Position numbers and translations under genes: made by a program | The notes under the pieces: model-generated | The model's database searches: none | What the model was told of the DNA's origin: nothing | What the model saw: the letters and a program-made list of their open reading frames with translations, nothing else | From: Streptomyces sp. CB02400 | Lineage (GTDB): Bacteria; Actinomycetota; Actinomycetes; Streptomycetales; Streptomycetaceae | Length of the DNA: 64,000 bases | Reading direction: 5' to 3' | Assembly (NCBI RefSeq): GCF_001905725.1 | Contig: NZ_LIWB01000025.1 | Span: 1-64,000, forward strand | Part shown: in pieces, positions 50,461-58,073 of the stretch | Layout of the letters: each line of letters opens with the position of its first letter | How positions within the stretch are numbered: position 1 is the first letter of the stretch

Positions 50461-50565
50461 CGCAGCCCGGCGCTCATGGGGTGCCGTCGCGCCCACCCGT
50501 GCCGCCCCAGCGGCACGACTGCCCGCGGGAACGCGGGGCGCGACTGCCCGCGGGAACGCGGGGCG
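50461..50565. repeat. Dispersed hairpin repeat copy D with 25-bp tandem repeat
   Basis: Flank CGCAGCCCGGCGCTCATGGG, then the core at 50481-50528 (GTGCCGTCGCGCCCACCCGT to CAGCGGCACGACTGCCCGC). A 25-bp unit starting CGACTGCCCGCGGGAACGCG occurs at 50516 and 50541. It separates the convergent 49681 gene and the enoyl-CoA hydratase gene. Confidence 0.85.
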
Positions 50566-50569
50566 GGGG

Positions 50570-51373
50570 TTATTCGCCGAGGCCGGCCAGGTCTCGTAGG
50601 CGGCGGGACTGGGCGGCTCGTTCTGCGGCGCGCTGGTCGTCGTAGGTGCGGGACTGGGCGCCTCGGAGCAGGGTCTTGGTTTCGATGACGGCGTCACGGG
50701 GGGCGGCCAGCAGGGCTGCGGCGAGGTCCTGGGTCGCCGCGTCCAGGTCGGTCGCGGGTACGGCGAGGTTGGCCAGGCCGGTGTTCACGGACTCCTCGGC
50801 CGTGACGAAGCGCCCGGTCGCGCAGATCTCCAGCGCGCGGGCGTATCCGACGAGGCCGACCAGCGGATGCGTACCGGTCAGGTCGGGGACGAGACCGAGG
50901 CTGGTCTCGCGCATGGCGAACTGCACGTCGTCCGCGACGACGCGCAGGTCACAGGCGAGGGCGAGCTGGAACCCGGCCCCGATGGCGTGTCCCTGGACAG
51001 CCGCGATCGACACGATGTCGCTGCGCCGCCACCAGGTGAACGCCTCCTGGTACTCGGCGATGGTCGCGTCCAGCGTGGCGTCGTCGCGACGCGCCAGGTC
51101 GATGAACGACGGCTCGCCCTCGATCCCCTCGGGCGTGAACATCTGCCGGTCGAGCCCGGCGGAGAAGGACTTGCCCTCCCCGCGCAGCACCACGACCCGG
51201 ACGGAGCCGGGCAGCAGCCGGCCCGCCTCGGTCAGCGCCCGCCACAGAGCGGGGCTCTGCACGTTGCGCTTGGCCGGGTTGGTCAGCGTCACCGTGGCGA
51301 TCGCGTCGTCGACGGTGAGCCGTACGCCGTCCTTGTCGAGTACGGGACCGAGGTCCTGGGCGGACGAAGCCAT
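50570..51373 (-). CDS. Enoyl-CoA hydratase/isomerase family protein
   Basis: 267 residues, ATG at 51373. Crotonase fold: FSAGLDRQMF and GHAIGAGFQLALACDLRVVA form the oxyanion hole. Glu residues are found at both catalytic positions of the hydratase (RETSLGLVPDLTG and ARALEICATGRF). It probably hydrates enoyl-CoA in fatty acid degradation. It is the next gene downstream of the Gbn-like gene, with a 107-bp gap. Confidence 0.9.
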   Translation of the reverse strand: MASSAQDLGPVLDKDGVRLTVDDAIATVTLTNPAKRNVQSPALWRALTEAGRLLPGSVRVVVLRGEGKSFSAGLDRQMFTPEGIEGEPSFIDLARRDDATLDATIAEYQEAFTWWRRSDIVSIAAVQGHAIGAGFQLALACDLRVVADDVQFAMRETSLGLVPDLTGTHPLVGLVGYARALEICATGRFVTAEESVNTGLANLAVPATDLDAATQDLAAALLAAPRDAVIETKTLLRGAQSRTYDDQRAAERAAQSRRLRDLAGLGE

Positions 51374-51480
51374 GGGGCGCCTCCGATGGGTGCGGTCGAC
51401 CTAAGTGACTGCACAGTAACCACCCGGCCGGTCAGTCGGCCGACCGGGTGGTCACCATCGGGTTCCCGGGGCGCCCGGGG

Positions 51481-51702
51481 TCAGGCCGAAGGGGCCCTTT
51501 TGCCCCGTGTCGCCCCGCCACGCCCTCGCAGCGTGACGCCCGATTCGCTGAGCATGCGGTGCACGAAGCCATACGAGCGGCCGGTCTCCTCGGCCAACGC
51601 CCGGATGCTCGCACCGGCGTCGTACTTCTTCTTCAGGTCTGCCGCGAGCTTGTCGCGCGCGGCGCCGGTCACCCGGCTGCCCTTCTTCAGAGTCTCGGCC
51701 AC
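51481..51702 (-). CDS. gbn: Gbn-like GATC-binding nucleoid-associated protein
   Basis: 73 residues from GTG at 51702 (VAETLKKGSRVTGAARDKLA), five bases after GAGGAGG. Small, basic and all helical, with a helix-turn-helix near residues 30-55 (YDAGASIRALAEETGRSYGF) and a basic C-terminus ending GKRAPSA. Size, sequence and neighbours (enoyl-CoA hydratase, ABC-F ATPase) match the nucleoid-associated protein Gbn of Streptomyces coelicolor, which binds GATC-containing sites and affects development. Five GATC sites lie upstream. Confidence 0.82.
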   Translation of the reverse strand: MAETLKKGSRVTGAARDKLAADLKKKYDAGASIRALAEETGRSYGFVHRMLSESGVTLRGRGGATRGKRAPSA

Positions 51703-51904
51703 CCGTGCCTCCTCATGGGAAGTGCGCTCTGGTCTCCTCATGATCACCCCTCCGGGCCTTCATGGCCACCCATTCGGCAAGGTCGATGAGACAAGGTTGT
51801 GACGACGGGAGCGCATCCCCACATACGGAATGAGAGATTCCGCGGTGCGCCGACGGCACCTCCGAACGGGTTCTTCCATGAAGTGCCAGGTCAGAAAGGT
51901 GCGA

Positions 51905-51937
51905 CGGCCGAGCCCCGGTTCGCCGGGAGCTCGGCCG
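51905..51937 (-). terminator. Terminator of the ABC-F gene
   Basis: CGGCCGAGCCCCGG at 51905-51918 pairs with CCGGGAGCTCGGCCG at 51923-51937 with one bulged A and a TTCG tetraloop. It is downstream of the ABC-F stop on the minus strand and upstream of gbn, so gbn needs its own promoter between about 51703 and 51900. Confidence 0.75.
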
Positions 51938-51970
51938 CGAAATCCGTGTAGGACACACCTCGGGATGAGG

Positions 51971-52039
51971 AGATCTCACACGAATGATGGATCACCGATG
52001 GGCCGAATGATCCATACGCAGTGGATCACACCTTCGATC
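51971..52039. promoter_or_regulatory. Cluster of five GATC sites
   Basis: GATC occurs at 51971, 51990, 52009, 52024 and 52036. The sites at 51990 and 52009 are in a perfect inverted repeat, ATGGATCA (51987-51994) and TGATCCAT (52008-52015). Spacings are 19, 19, 15 and 12. At the base composition of the window about one GATC per 300-400 bp is expected. It is upstream of gbn and close to the stop codon of the ABC-F gene. Confidence 0.6.
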
Positions 52040-52070
52040 AACCCCGGCTGACGTCCCCCGGGCGAATCGC

Positions 52071-53669
52071 TCAGGCGAGGGCGACCAGGTCCGCGTAGTC
52101 GGCGCCCCACAGGTCCTCGACGCCGTCCGGCAGCAGGATGATCCGCTCCGGCTGGAGCGCCTCGACGGCGCCCTCGTCGTGCGTGACGAGGACGACCGCG
52201 CCCTTGTACGTGCGCAGCGCGCCGAGGATCTCCTCGCGGCTGGCCGGGTCGAGGTTGTTGGTCGGTTCGTCGAGGAGCAGCACGTTGGCCGAGGAGACCA
52301 CGAGCGTCGCCAGCGCGAGACGGGTCTTCTCGCCGCCGGAGAGGACACCGGCCGGCTTGTCCACGTCGTCGCCGGAGAACAGGAACGAGCCGAGCGTCTT
52401 GCGGACGTCGACGAGGTCCAGGTCGGGGGCGGCGGAGCGCATGTTCTCCAGGACCGTGCGCTCCGGGTCGAGGGTCTCGTGCTCCTGCGCGTAGTAGCCG
52501 AGCTTGAGGCCGTGGCCCTCGATGACCTGGCCGGTGTCGGGCTTCTCGGCGCCGCCGAGGAGGCGGAGCAGGGTGGTCTTGCCCGCGCCGTTGAGGCCGA
52601 GGATGACGACGCGGGAGCCCTTGTCGATGGCCAGGTCGACGTCGGTGAAGATCTCCAGCGAGCCGTAGGACTTCGACAGTCCCTCCGCCATGAGCGGGGT
52701 CTTGCCGCACGGGGACGGCTCGGGGAAGCGCAGCTTGGCGACCTTGTCGGACTTCCGCTCGGCCTCCAGGCCGGACAGCAGCTTGTCCGCCCTGCGGGCC
52801 ATGTTCTGCGCGGCGACGGTCTTGGTGGCCTTGGCGCGCATCTTGTCGGCCTGCGAGTGCAGCGCGGCCGCCTTCTTCTCGGCGTTCTGCCGCTCGCGCT
52901 TGCGGCGCTTCTCGTCCGCCTCGCGCTGCTGCTGGTAGAGCTTCCAGCCCATGTTGTAGACGTCGATCTGGGCGCGGTTGGCGTCCAGGTAGAACACCTT
53001 GTTGACGACCGTCTCGACCAGGTCGACGTCGTGGGAGATCACGATGAAGCCGCCGCGGTAGGTCTTGAGGTAGTCGCGCAGCCAGACGATCGAGTCGGCG
53101 TCGAGGTGGTTGGTCGGCTCGTCGAGGAGCAGGGTGTCCGCGTCGGAGAACAGGATCCTGGCGAGCTCGACGCGGCGGCGCTGACCGCCGGAGAGGGTGT
53201 GCAGGGGCTGGCCGAGCACGCGGTCGGGCAGGTTCAGCGCGGCGGCGATGGTGGCGGCCTCGGCCTCGGCGGCGTATCCGCCCTTGGTGAGGAACTCGGT
53301 CTCCTGACGCTCGTACTGCTTGAGCGCCTTCTCACGGGTGGCGCCCTGGCCGTTGGCGATGCGCTGCTCGTTCTCGCGCATCTTGCGGATCAGTACGTCG
53401 AGGCCGCGGGCGGAGAGGATGCGGTCGCGGGCGAGGACGTCGAGGTCGCCGGTGCGGGGGTCCTGGGGCAGGTAGCCGACCTCGCCGGAGCGGGTGACGG
53501 TGCCGCCGGCGGGGATGCCCTCGCCGGCGAGGACCTTGGTGAGGGTGGTCTTGCCCGCGCCGTTGCGGCCGACGAGGCCGATGCGGTCGCCCTTGGCGAC
53601 GCGGAAGGTGGCGCTTTCGATGAGGACGCGGGCACCGGCGCGCAGCTCGATGCCGGAGGCGGAGATCAC
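52071..53669 (-). CDS. ABC-F family ATPase
   Basis: 532 residues from GTG at 53669 (MISASGIELRAGARVLI), seven bases after TGGAG. Two ABC modules: GRNGAGKTT, LSGGQRRR, TLLLDEPTNHLD; then GLNGAGKTT, LSGGEKTR, VLLLDEPTNNLD. They are joined by a charged linker with KRRKRERQNAEKKAA. No membrane part. ABC-F proteins act on the ribosome, either in translation or in antibiotic resistance; this one is of the Uup/EttA-like housekeeping type. An AGAATGGC inverted repeat lies upstream. Confidence 0.93.
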   Translation of the reverse strand: MISASGIELRAGARVLIESATFRVAKGDRIGLVGRNGAGKTTLTKVLAGEGIPAGGTVTRSGEVGYLPQDPRTGDLDVLARDRILSARGLDVLIRKMRENEQRIANGQGATREKALKQYERQETEFLTKGGYAAEAEAATIAAALNLPDRVLGQPLHTLSGGQRRRVELARILFSDADTLLLDEPTNHLDADSIVWLRDYLKTYRGGFIVISHDVDLVETVVNKVFYLDANRAQIDVYNMGWKLYQQQREADEKRRKRERQNAEKKAAALHSQADKMRAKATKTVAAQNMARRADKLLSGLEAERKSDKVAKLRFPEPSPCGKTPLMAEGLSKSYGSLEIFTDVDLAIDKGSRVVILGLNGAGKTTLLRLLGGAEKPDTGQVIEGHGLKLGYYAQEHETLDPERTVLENMRSAAPDLDLVDVRKTLGSFLFSGDDVDKPAGVLSGGEKTRLALATLVVSSANVLLLDEPTNNLDPASREEILGALRTYKGAVVLVTHDEGAVEALQPERIILLPDGVEDLWGADYADLVALA

Positions 53670-54149
53670 GGACAGACTCCAGGGCAGGTATGGGGTGGCG
53701 GTGGGCGGCTGAGGACGTTCCCGCCGTCTAATGCGCGAGGAGAATGGCCATGCGAGCCATTCTAACGGGGCCGTGCAACCGCTTTTCCTGGGCGCGGGTG
53801 TACCCGGCGGTCGCCAGGGGCCGGTGCCGGCGCTGTAGCGAGGCGGCGCAGGGCGACGGCGTGGTGATGCTGGGCACAAAGGGGCGTGGCAGGGCGTTCG
53901 ACGCGGCGGTGAAGCGTGCGGCGCCCGGCCGGTGGTGTGCGTCGCGTCGTTCACGCCGACGCACACCACCGGCGCGTGGTGGACCGGAGCGCGGAGATCC
54001 TGATGCCCCCGAGGGATCAGGATCACAGCCCCCGAGGCGGCGACCTGAGACCCGGCATCCCGGTCCCGCCACCGGGCGGGCCCTGGCGGACAGCGGGAGC
54101 CGGGTACGTGCCTGGGCCCTGCGGGCCGCTGGGCGGCGGGCCGGCGGCG
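53670..54149. other. 480-bp intergenic region with two inverted repeats
   Basis: No gene I can support. AGAATGGC at 53741-53748 and GCCATTCT at 53756-53763 form a perfect 8-bp inverted repeat 72 bases upstream of the ABC-F start and may be an operator or leader stem. CCGGTGGTGTGCGTCG at 53929-53944 and its exact complement at 53957-53972 form a 16-bp hairpin with a 12-nt loop, probably the terminator of the gene that ends at 54150. Confidence 0.6.
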
Positions 54150-55748
54150 TCAGCCGCCCGTGTGGACCTGGAAGGCGGCGCGGCGGACCGCCTTGGCCAG
54201 GGCCGGGTCGGGGTGGGCGGCGGCCAGGGCGACCAGGACCTGGACGGTGCGCGGGTGGCCGACGGCGCGTACCTCGGCGAGCAGCGCGGGGACGGTCGGC
54301 TGGACCGCGGACTCCAGATGGCGGACCAGCAGCGGGGCCTCGCCGTGGTCGGCGACGGCGGCCGCGGTGTCCACCCACAGCCAGGTGGCCTCCTCGCGGG
54401 TGAGGACCTCGTGGGCGTCCTCGGGGTCGGCGCCGTCGTGCTCGGCGAGCCACAGCAGGGCGTACGGCCGCAGCGTCGGCTCGTCGAGCACGGTGCGGAC
54501 CTCGGGCTCGGCGGGGGCGCCGACCACGCGCAGCGCCTCGAAGGCGAGGCCGCGCAGCAGGGCGTCCTCGCCCCGGGCGGCGTCGATCAGCTCCGTGACG
54601 GCGCTGCCGACCGGCCGGGCGGCGAGCCAGGCGCGGTATTCGGCGCGGGCCGCGTTGGGGCGCAGCCGGCCGCAGCCGCGCAGCATGTCCTCGGCGCCCT
54701 GCTCGATGTTCCCGGCGGGGCTCTGCGCGGCGACGCAGATCTGCTCCAGCTTGACCCACACCGCCCAGCTCCCGAGCGGGGTGAGCGTGGCCTGCCCGTC
54801 GCCGTAGGTGAGGGCCCCGACGGAGGCGAGGGCGCGCAGCGCCCAGTCCAGCAGCGGCTCGAGCGGGGCGTCGGCGGGCACGGCGGGCGCGGGCCGGGGC
54901 CGCTGGAGCGGCACCCTGGGTCTGAGCTCGGTCCCGGGCCCGGACCGGGCACCGGCGGCTCCGGACGTGTGGGCCCGCGGTGCGTCCTGCCGGGCCGCTT
55001 CGGTCCGTGACGCCTCGGGACCGGCCGTACCGGACGCGTCCGGCTGCGGCGTGCCGGACCCCGGCGCGTCGGGACGGGCCGCGTCGGACCCGGAGACCTC
55101 GGGCTGCGGAACGTAGTCGACCTCGCAGCGTTCCGTGCGGAGTTCCGTCACCCGCTGCTGGAGCAGGTCGAGGAGCTGGGACACGGGGACGGGGCCGGCG
55201 GAGAGCTGGAGGAAGGAGAGGACCTGCGGCATGGCCGTGACGACCTCGGCGACGGCGGCGGCCTCGTACTCCTCGGGTTCCGGGTGGGCGAGCGACCAGG
55301 CGTCGCAGAGGGCGACCCAGCCGCGCAGCACGGCGCTGTCGTCGCGGTTCCAGGCGCGCAGCCGCCAGCCGGGGCGGGCGCTGTCGCCGTGCACCTCGAT
55401 GAGGCCGGCCAGCCGGGCGGTGTCCCAGTCGGCGCGGACCTGAGCGGGGGTCAGGCCCAGAGCACGGGCCGCCCGTTCGGCGGTCGCGTCGGAGAGGGTG
55501 GCCTTGCCGTCGGCGGTGGCGCTGTCCCCGCCGGGGCCGAGGGCGGCGTCGGCCCAGCGGGCGACGCGGGCCGCGGCGGCCAGACCGGAGCGCGCCATTC
55601 TGGCCAGCTCCGCCGGGGCCGGCGTGCCCTCCGGGGGGCGTGGCGCGGGGCGGCGCGGGCGCCGCTGGTTCATCGCTGTGGGGGCGGCGGCCAGGGGTCG
55701 CGGGCGGACGATTCGGAGCCTGGAGTCGCGCGGGATACGGGACGTCAC
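54150..55748 (-). CDS. Large soluble protein of unknown function
   Basis: 532 residues from GTG at 55748 (VTSRIPRDSRLRIVRPRPLA), with AGGAAG nine bases upstream; ATG at 55673 is a shorter alternative. The N-terminal part, after a Pro/Arg-rich stretch, looks like a winged helix (ATAERAARALGLTPAQVRAD, ARLAGLIEVHG). A low-complexity region rich in Ala, Pro, Ser, Gly and Asp covers about residues 235-310. The C-terminal half is helical with HEAT-like repeats (ALLRGLAFEALRVVGAPAEP, VPALLAEVRAVGHPRTVQVL). No catalytic motif is seen. Function unknown. Confidence 0.72.
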   Translation of the reverse strand: MTSRIPRDSRLRIVRPRPLAAAPTAMNQRRPRRPAPRPPEGTPAPAELARMARSGLAAAARVARWADAALGPGGDSATADGKATLSDATAERAARALGLTPAQVRADWDTARLAGLIEVHGDSARPGWRLRAWNRDDSAVLRGWVALCDAWSLAHPEPEEYEAAAVAEVVTAMPQVLSFLQLSAGPVPVSQLLDLLQQRVTELRTERCEVDYVPQPEVSGSDAARPDAPGSGTPQPDASGTAGPEASRTEAARQDAPRAHTSGAAGARSGPGTELRPRVPLQRPRPAPAVPADAPLEPLLDWALRALASVGALTYGDGQATLTPLGSWAVWVKLEQICVAAQSPAGNIEQGAEDMLRGCGRLRPNAARAEYRAWLAARPVGSAVTELIDAARGEDALLRGLAFEALRVVGAPAEPEVRTVLDEPTLRPYALLWLAEHDGADPEDAHEVLTREEATWLWVDTAAAVADHGEAPLLVRHLESAVQPTVPALLAEVRAVGHPRTVQVLVALAAAHPDPALAKAVRRAAFQVHTGG

Positions 55749-55916
55749 GAGTGCAGTCTTCCTGTTGACGGTCCGAAAACCCAAACGGAATGCCGACGGC
55801 GGCGCCGGGACGGCCGGCGCCCCGGCCCCGGATGCGGTCGGGGGAGGGATTCAGGCCACTGGTACGGCCCTAAACGGAATCCTCGGCACCGGCTGTCCGG
55901 CGCTTCCTCCGCGCGG

Positions 55917-57059
55917 TCACATCAGGGGTGTGAGGAAGCGCCGCAGCGCCTCTTCGTAGGCCTCCGGGTCGGCGTTCCACATCGCGCCGTGCGGGGCGCC
56001 CCTGACGGTGTGCAGGGCGATGGTGTCGGGGTGGTCGGCGGCGAGGCGGCGGGAGAACCGCCAGGGGGCCACCGTGTCGTCGGGGCCGTGGAAGATCTGC
56101 GTGGGGACCGCGATCCGGTCCAGGTGGAGGGCGCCGGGCCCGCGGTCGCCGTACAGGCCGGTGCGTCCCTGGGCGGCGCGGACCGCGAGCGGCAGCAGCG
56201 CGCCCGGGGTGTGCCGGGCCGCGGCGAGGGCGCGCAGGGTCGCCTCCCAGCTGAGCACCGGGGAGTCCAGGACCAGACCGGCGACACGTGCGCGCACCTC
56301 GGAGCGGGCGGCGGCGCGCAGCGCCATGGTCGCGCCGGTGGACCAGCCGTACAGGACGACCCGCCGGGCGCCGGAGTCCACGGCGTGGTGGAGCACCGCG
56401 TCGAGATCGCGCCACTCGGTCTCGCCGAGGTGGTTGAGGCCGTCCGGGGAGCGCGGCGCGCCGGGGTCGCCCCGGTACGCGGGGGCGAGCACCGGGAAGC
56501 GGTGACGGTGCAGGAACTCCATGAGGTTCATGGTGTGTCCCCGGGTGGTGCCGAGGCCGTGGACGGCGATCACCCAGGTCTCCCGGGCACCCGGCACGAA
56601 CCACGCGGGCAGGGGGCCGATCTCGCCGGGAATGTCGAGGTCGGTGTGGTCCAGGCCGAGGGCGCCGCCCGGGTCGCCGACGTACAGGTTCGGGGTGAGC
56701 CTGGCCCGGTCGCCGGGCTCCGGGGTGCCGTACGTGACGCGTTCGAGGCGGCGTACGACGGTGTCGGCGGAGTCCGGGGCGTCGGGCAGTACGGGACCGA
56801 CGACCGCGTGGAAGCCGTCGCCGGTGAGACCGTGGCGTCCGGGGCGGAGCGTGGCGAAGTCCCTGGTGAGGGTGATCCGGCCGGCGGCGGTGGCGTGGAC
56901 GGTGAGTCCGGGTTCGGTGGGGAGGGGGCCGCCGGGGGGCATTCTGAGCGCGGCGTCGCTGGCGAGCCGGCCGGCGGCCACCGCGGTGGCGGCGGCCCCT
57001 ATCACGGCGGTGACGGCTGCGGCCGTCGCTCTGGCAGTGCGCACGTTCTCCAGTGTCAT
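55917..57059 (-). CDS. Alpha/beta hydrolase
   Basis: 380 residues, ATG at 57059. N-terminal hydrophobic segment (about 10-30, ATAAAVTAVIGAAATAVAAG) suggests membrane anchoring or export. The hydrolase core contains VHGLGTTRGHTMNLMEFLHR (oxyanion), GWSTGA with the nucleophile Ser, HGPDDTVAPW with the acid and GAPHGAMW with the catalytic His. It is likely an esterase or acyl-thioesterase; substrate unknown. Confidence 0.88.
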   Translation of the reverse strand: MTLENVRTARATAAAVTAVIGAAATAVAAGRLASDAALRMPPGGPLPTEPGLTVHATAAGRITLTRDFATLRPGRHGLTGDGFHAVVGPVLPDAPDSADTVVRRLERVTYGTPEPGDRARLTPNLYVGDPGGALGLDHTDLDIPGEIGPLPAWFVPGARETWVIAVHGLGTTRGHTMNLMEFLHRHRFPVLAPAYRGDPGAPRSPDGLNHLGETEWRDLDAVLHHAVDSGARRVVLYGWSTGATMALRAAARSEVRARVAGLVLDSPVLSWEATLRALAAARHTPGALLPLAVRAAQGRTGLYGDRGPGALHLDRIAVPTQIFHGPDDTVAPWRFSRRLAADHPDTIALHTVRGAPHGAMWNADPEAYEEALRRFLTPLM

Positions 57060-57136
57060 GTCGGGACGGGTACCCGGCCAGTGGGCGCCGCACAGTCGGG
57101 CTGCGCCCGTGCTTTTTCCGCCGTGGGAGCCATCAG

Positions 57137-57241
57137 GGTTGTTTCGCCCCCGCCGCCCCTTCCCATCCCGTCCCTGGGGGCTGTGCCCCCAGCCCCCCCC
57201 TTCGGCCCTGAACGGGCCTCGTCCTCAAACGCCGGACGGGC
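57137..57241. repeat. Common Streptomyces intergenic repeat (TTTCGCCCCCGCCGCCCCT type)
   Basis: Starts TTGTTTCGCCCCCGCCGCCC and runs through CTGGGGGC/GCCCCCAG (hairpin 57174-57192) and GGCCC-TGAAC-GGGCC (57204-57218) to CTCAAACGCCGGACGGGCTG. It overlaps the last codons of the aldolase gene. The same first motif recurs at about 19809 (TTTTTCGCCCCCGCCGCCCC). It acts like a terminator. Confidence 0.75.
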
Positions 57242-57932
57242 TGTGTTGTCCGTAGCCTCGTAGGCGGGCCCCCACCTCCGTCAGCTGCTCCGGGGTCAGC
57301 AGGTGGGGGGACAGGCCCGGGATCGATGACGCGGTGAGCCAGAGGTGGCACATCCATTCCAGTTGGGCCGTGCGGTCGTAGGCCTGGGTGAGGGTGGTGC
57401 CGTGGGTGATGGTGCCGTGGTTCTGCAGGAGGCAGCCGGTGCGGCCGTCGAGGGCGCGGAGCATGTTCTCGGCCAGTTCGTCCGTGCCGTACGTCGCGTA
57501 GCGGGCGACCCGGACGGGGCCGCCCAGCGCCGCCGCCATGTAGTGGATCAGCGGCAGCTCGTCGACGAGCGTGGAGACGGCCGTGGCGTGCACGGCGTGC
57601 GTGTGCACGACGGCGCGCGCGCCGGTGCTGCGGTAGACGGCCAGGTGCATGGGCAGCTCGCTGGTGGGGACGAGCGTGCCGAGGACCTGCCGGCCGGCGA
57701 GGTCGACGCCGGTCACGTCGTCCGGCGTCAGCCGGTCGTACGGCACTCCCGACGGTGTGACGAGGACGGTCTCGCCGACCCGTACCGAGACGTTGCCGGA
57801 GGTGCCGACGACGAGTCCGTCGGCGACGGTCCGGCGCGCGGCCCCGACGAGTTCCGCCCAGGCACGCGCCTCCTCCTCGCGCACGCCCCGGGTGCCCCCT
57901 GCTTCCCGCCCGTCCCCTGGCTGCTCAGTCAT
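57225..57932 (-). CDS. Class II aldolase/adducin family protein
   Basis: 235 residues, ATG at 57932 (MTEQPGDGREAG). Zinc-dependent aldolase fold: TSGNVSVRVGE, PSGVPYDRLTPDDV, TSELPMHLAVYR with the catalytic Glu, VVHTHAVHATA with two zinc His and LLQNHGTITHG with the third. It is most like L-fuculose-phosphate or ribulose-phosphate aldolases/epimerases; the sugar is unknown. The last residues HSPSGV and the stop codon are encoded by the intergenic repeat. Confidence 0.9.
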   Translation of the reverse strand: MTEQPGDGREAGGTRGVREEEARAWAELVGAARRTVADGLVVGTSGNVSVRVGETVLVTPSGVPYDRLTPDDVTGVDLAGRQVLGTLVPTSELPMHLAVYRSTGARAVVHTHAVHATAVSTLVDELPLIHYMAAALGGPVRVARYATYGTDELAENMLRALDGRTGCLLQNHGTITHGTTLTQAYDRTAQLEWMCHLWLTASSIPGLSPHLLTPEQLTEVGARLRGYGQHSPSGV

Positions 57933-58004
57933 GCCGCGATCCTGCCAGGCGGCCATCCGGCGGAGGGCCCACCCCCTCTTACGGTCACCACGATGCCCGT
58001 TCCA

Positions 58005-58042
58005 GTTCATCTTCCGTTCACCCTGGTTACCTACGTTCGACC
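58005..58042 (+). promoter_or_regulatory. PHO box array upstream of the phosphate transporter
   Basis: Direct repeats of about 11 bp: GTTCATCTTCC at 58005-58015, GTTCACCCTGG at 58016-58026, GTTACCTACG at 58026-58035 and GTTCGACC at 58035-58042. GTTCACC is the PhoP direct-repeat core in Streptomyces. The array ends 31 bases before the pit start codon, so PhoP would control this gene directly. Confidence 0.75.
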
Positions 58043-58073
58043 AGCCAATGACCTCGAACGATTGCCTGGGTAA

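Noticed and set aside
53744..54403. Plus-strand open frame of 219 codons upstream of the ABC-F gene
   Set aside because: It runs antisense into the gene at 54150 and through a terminator hairpin; residues are mostly Arg, Pro and Gly as in shadow frames.
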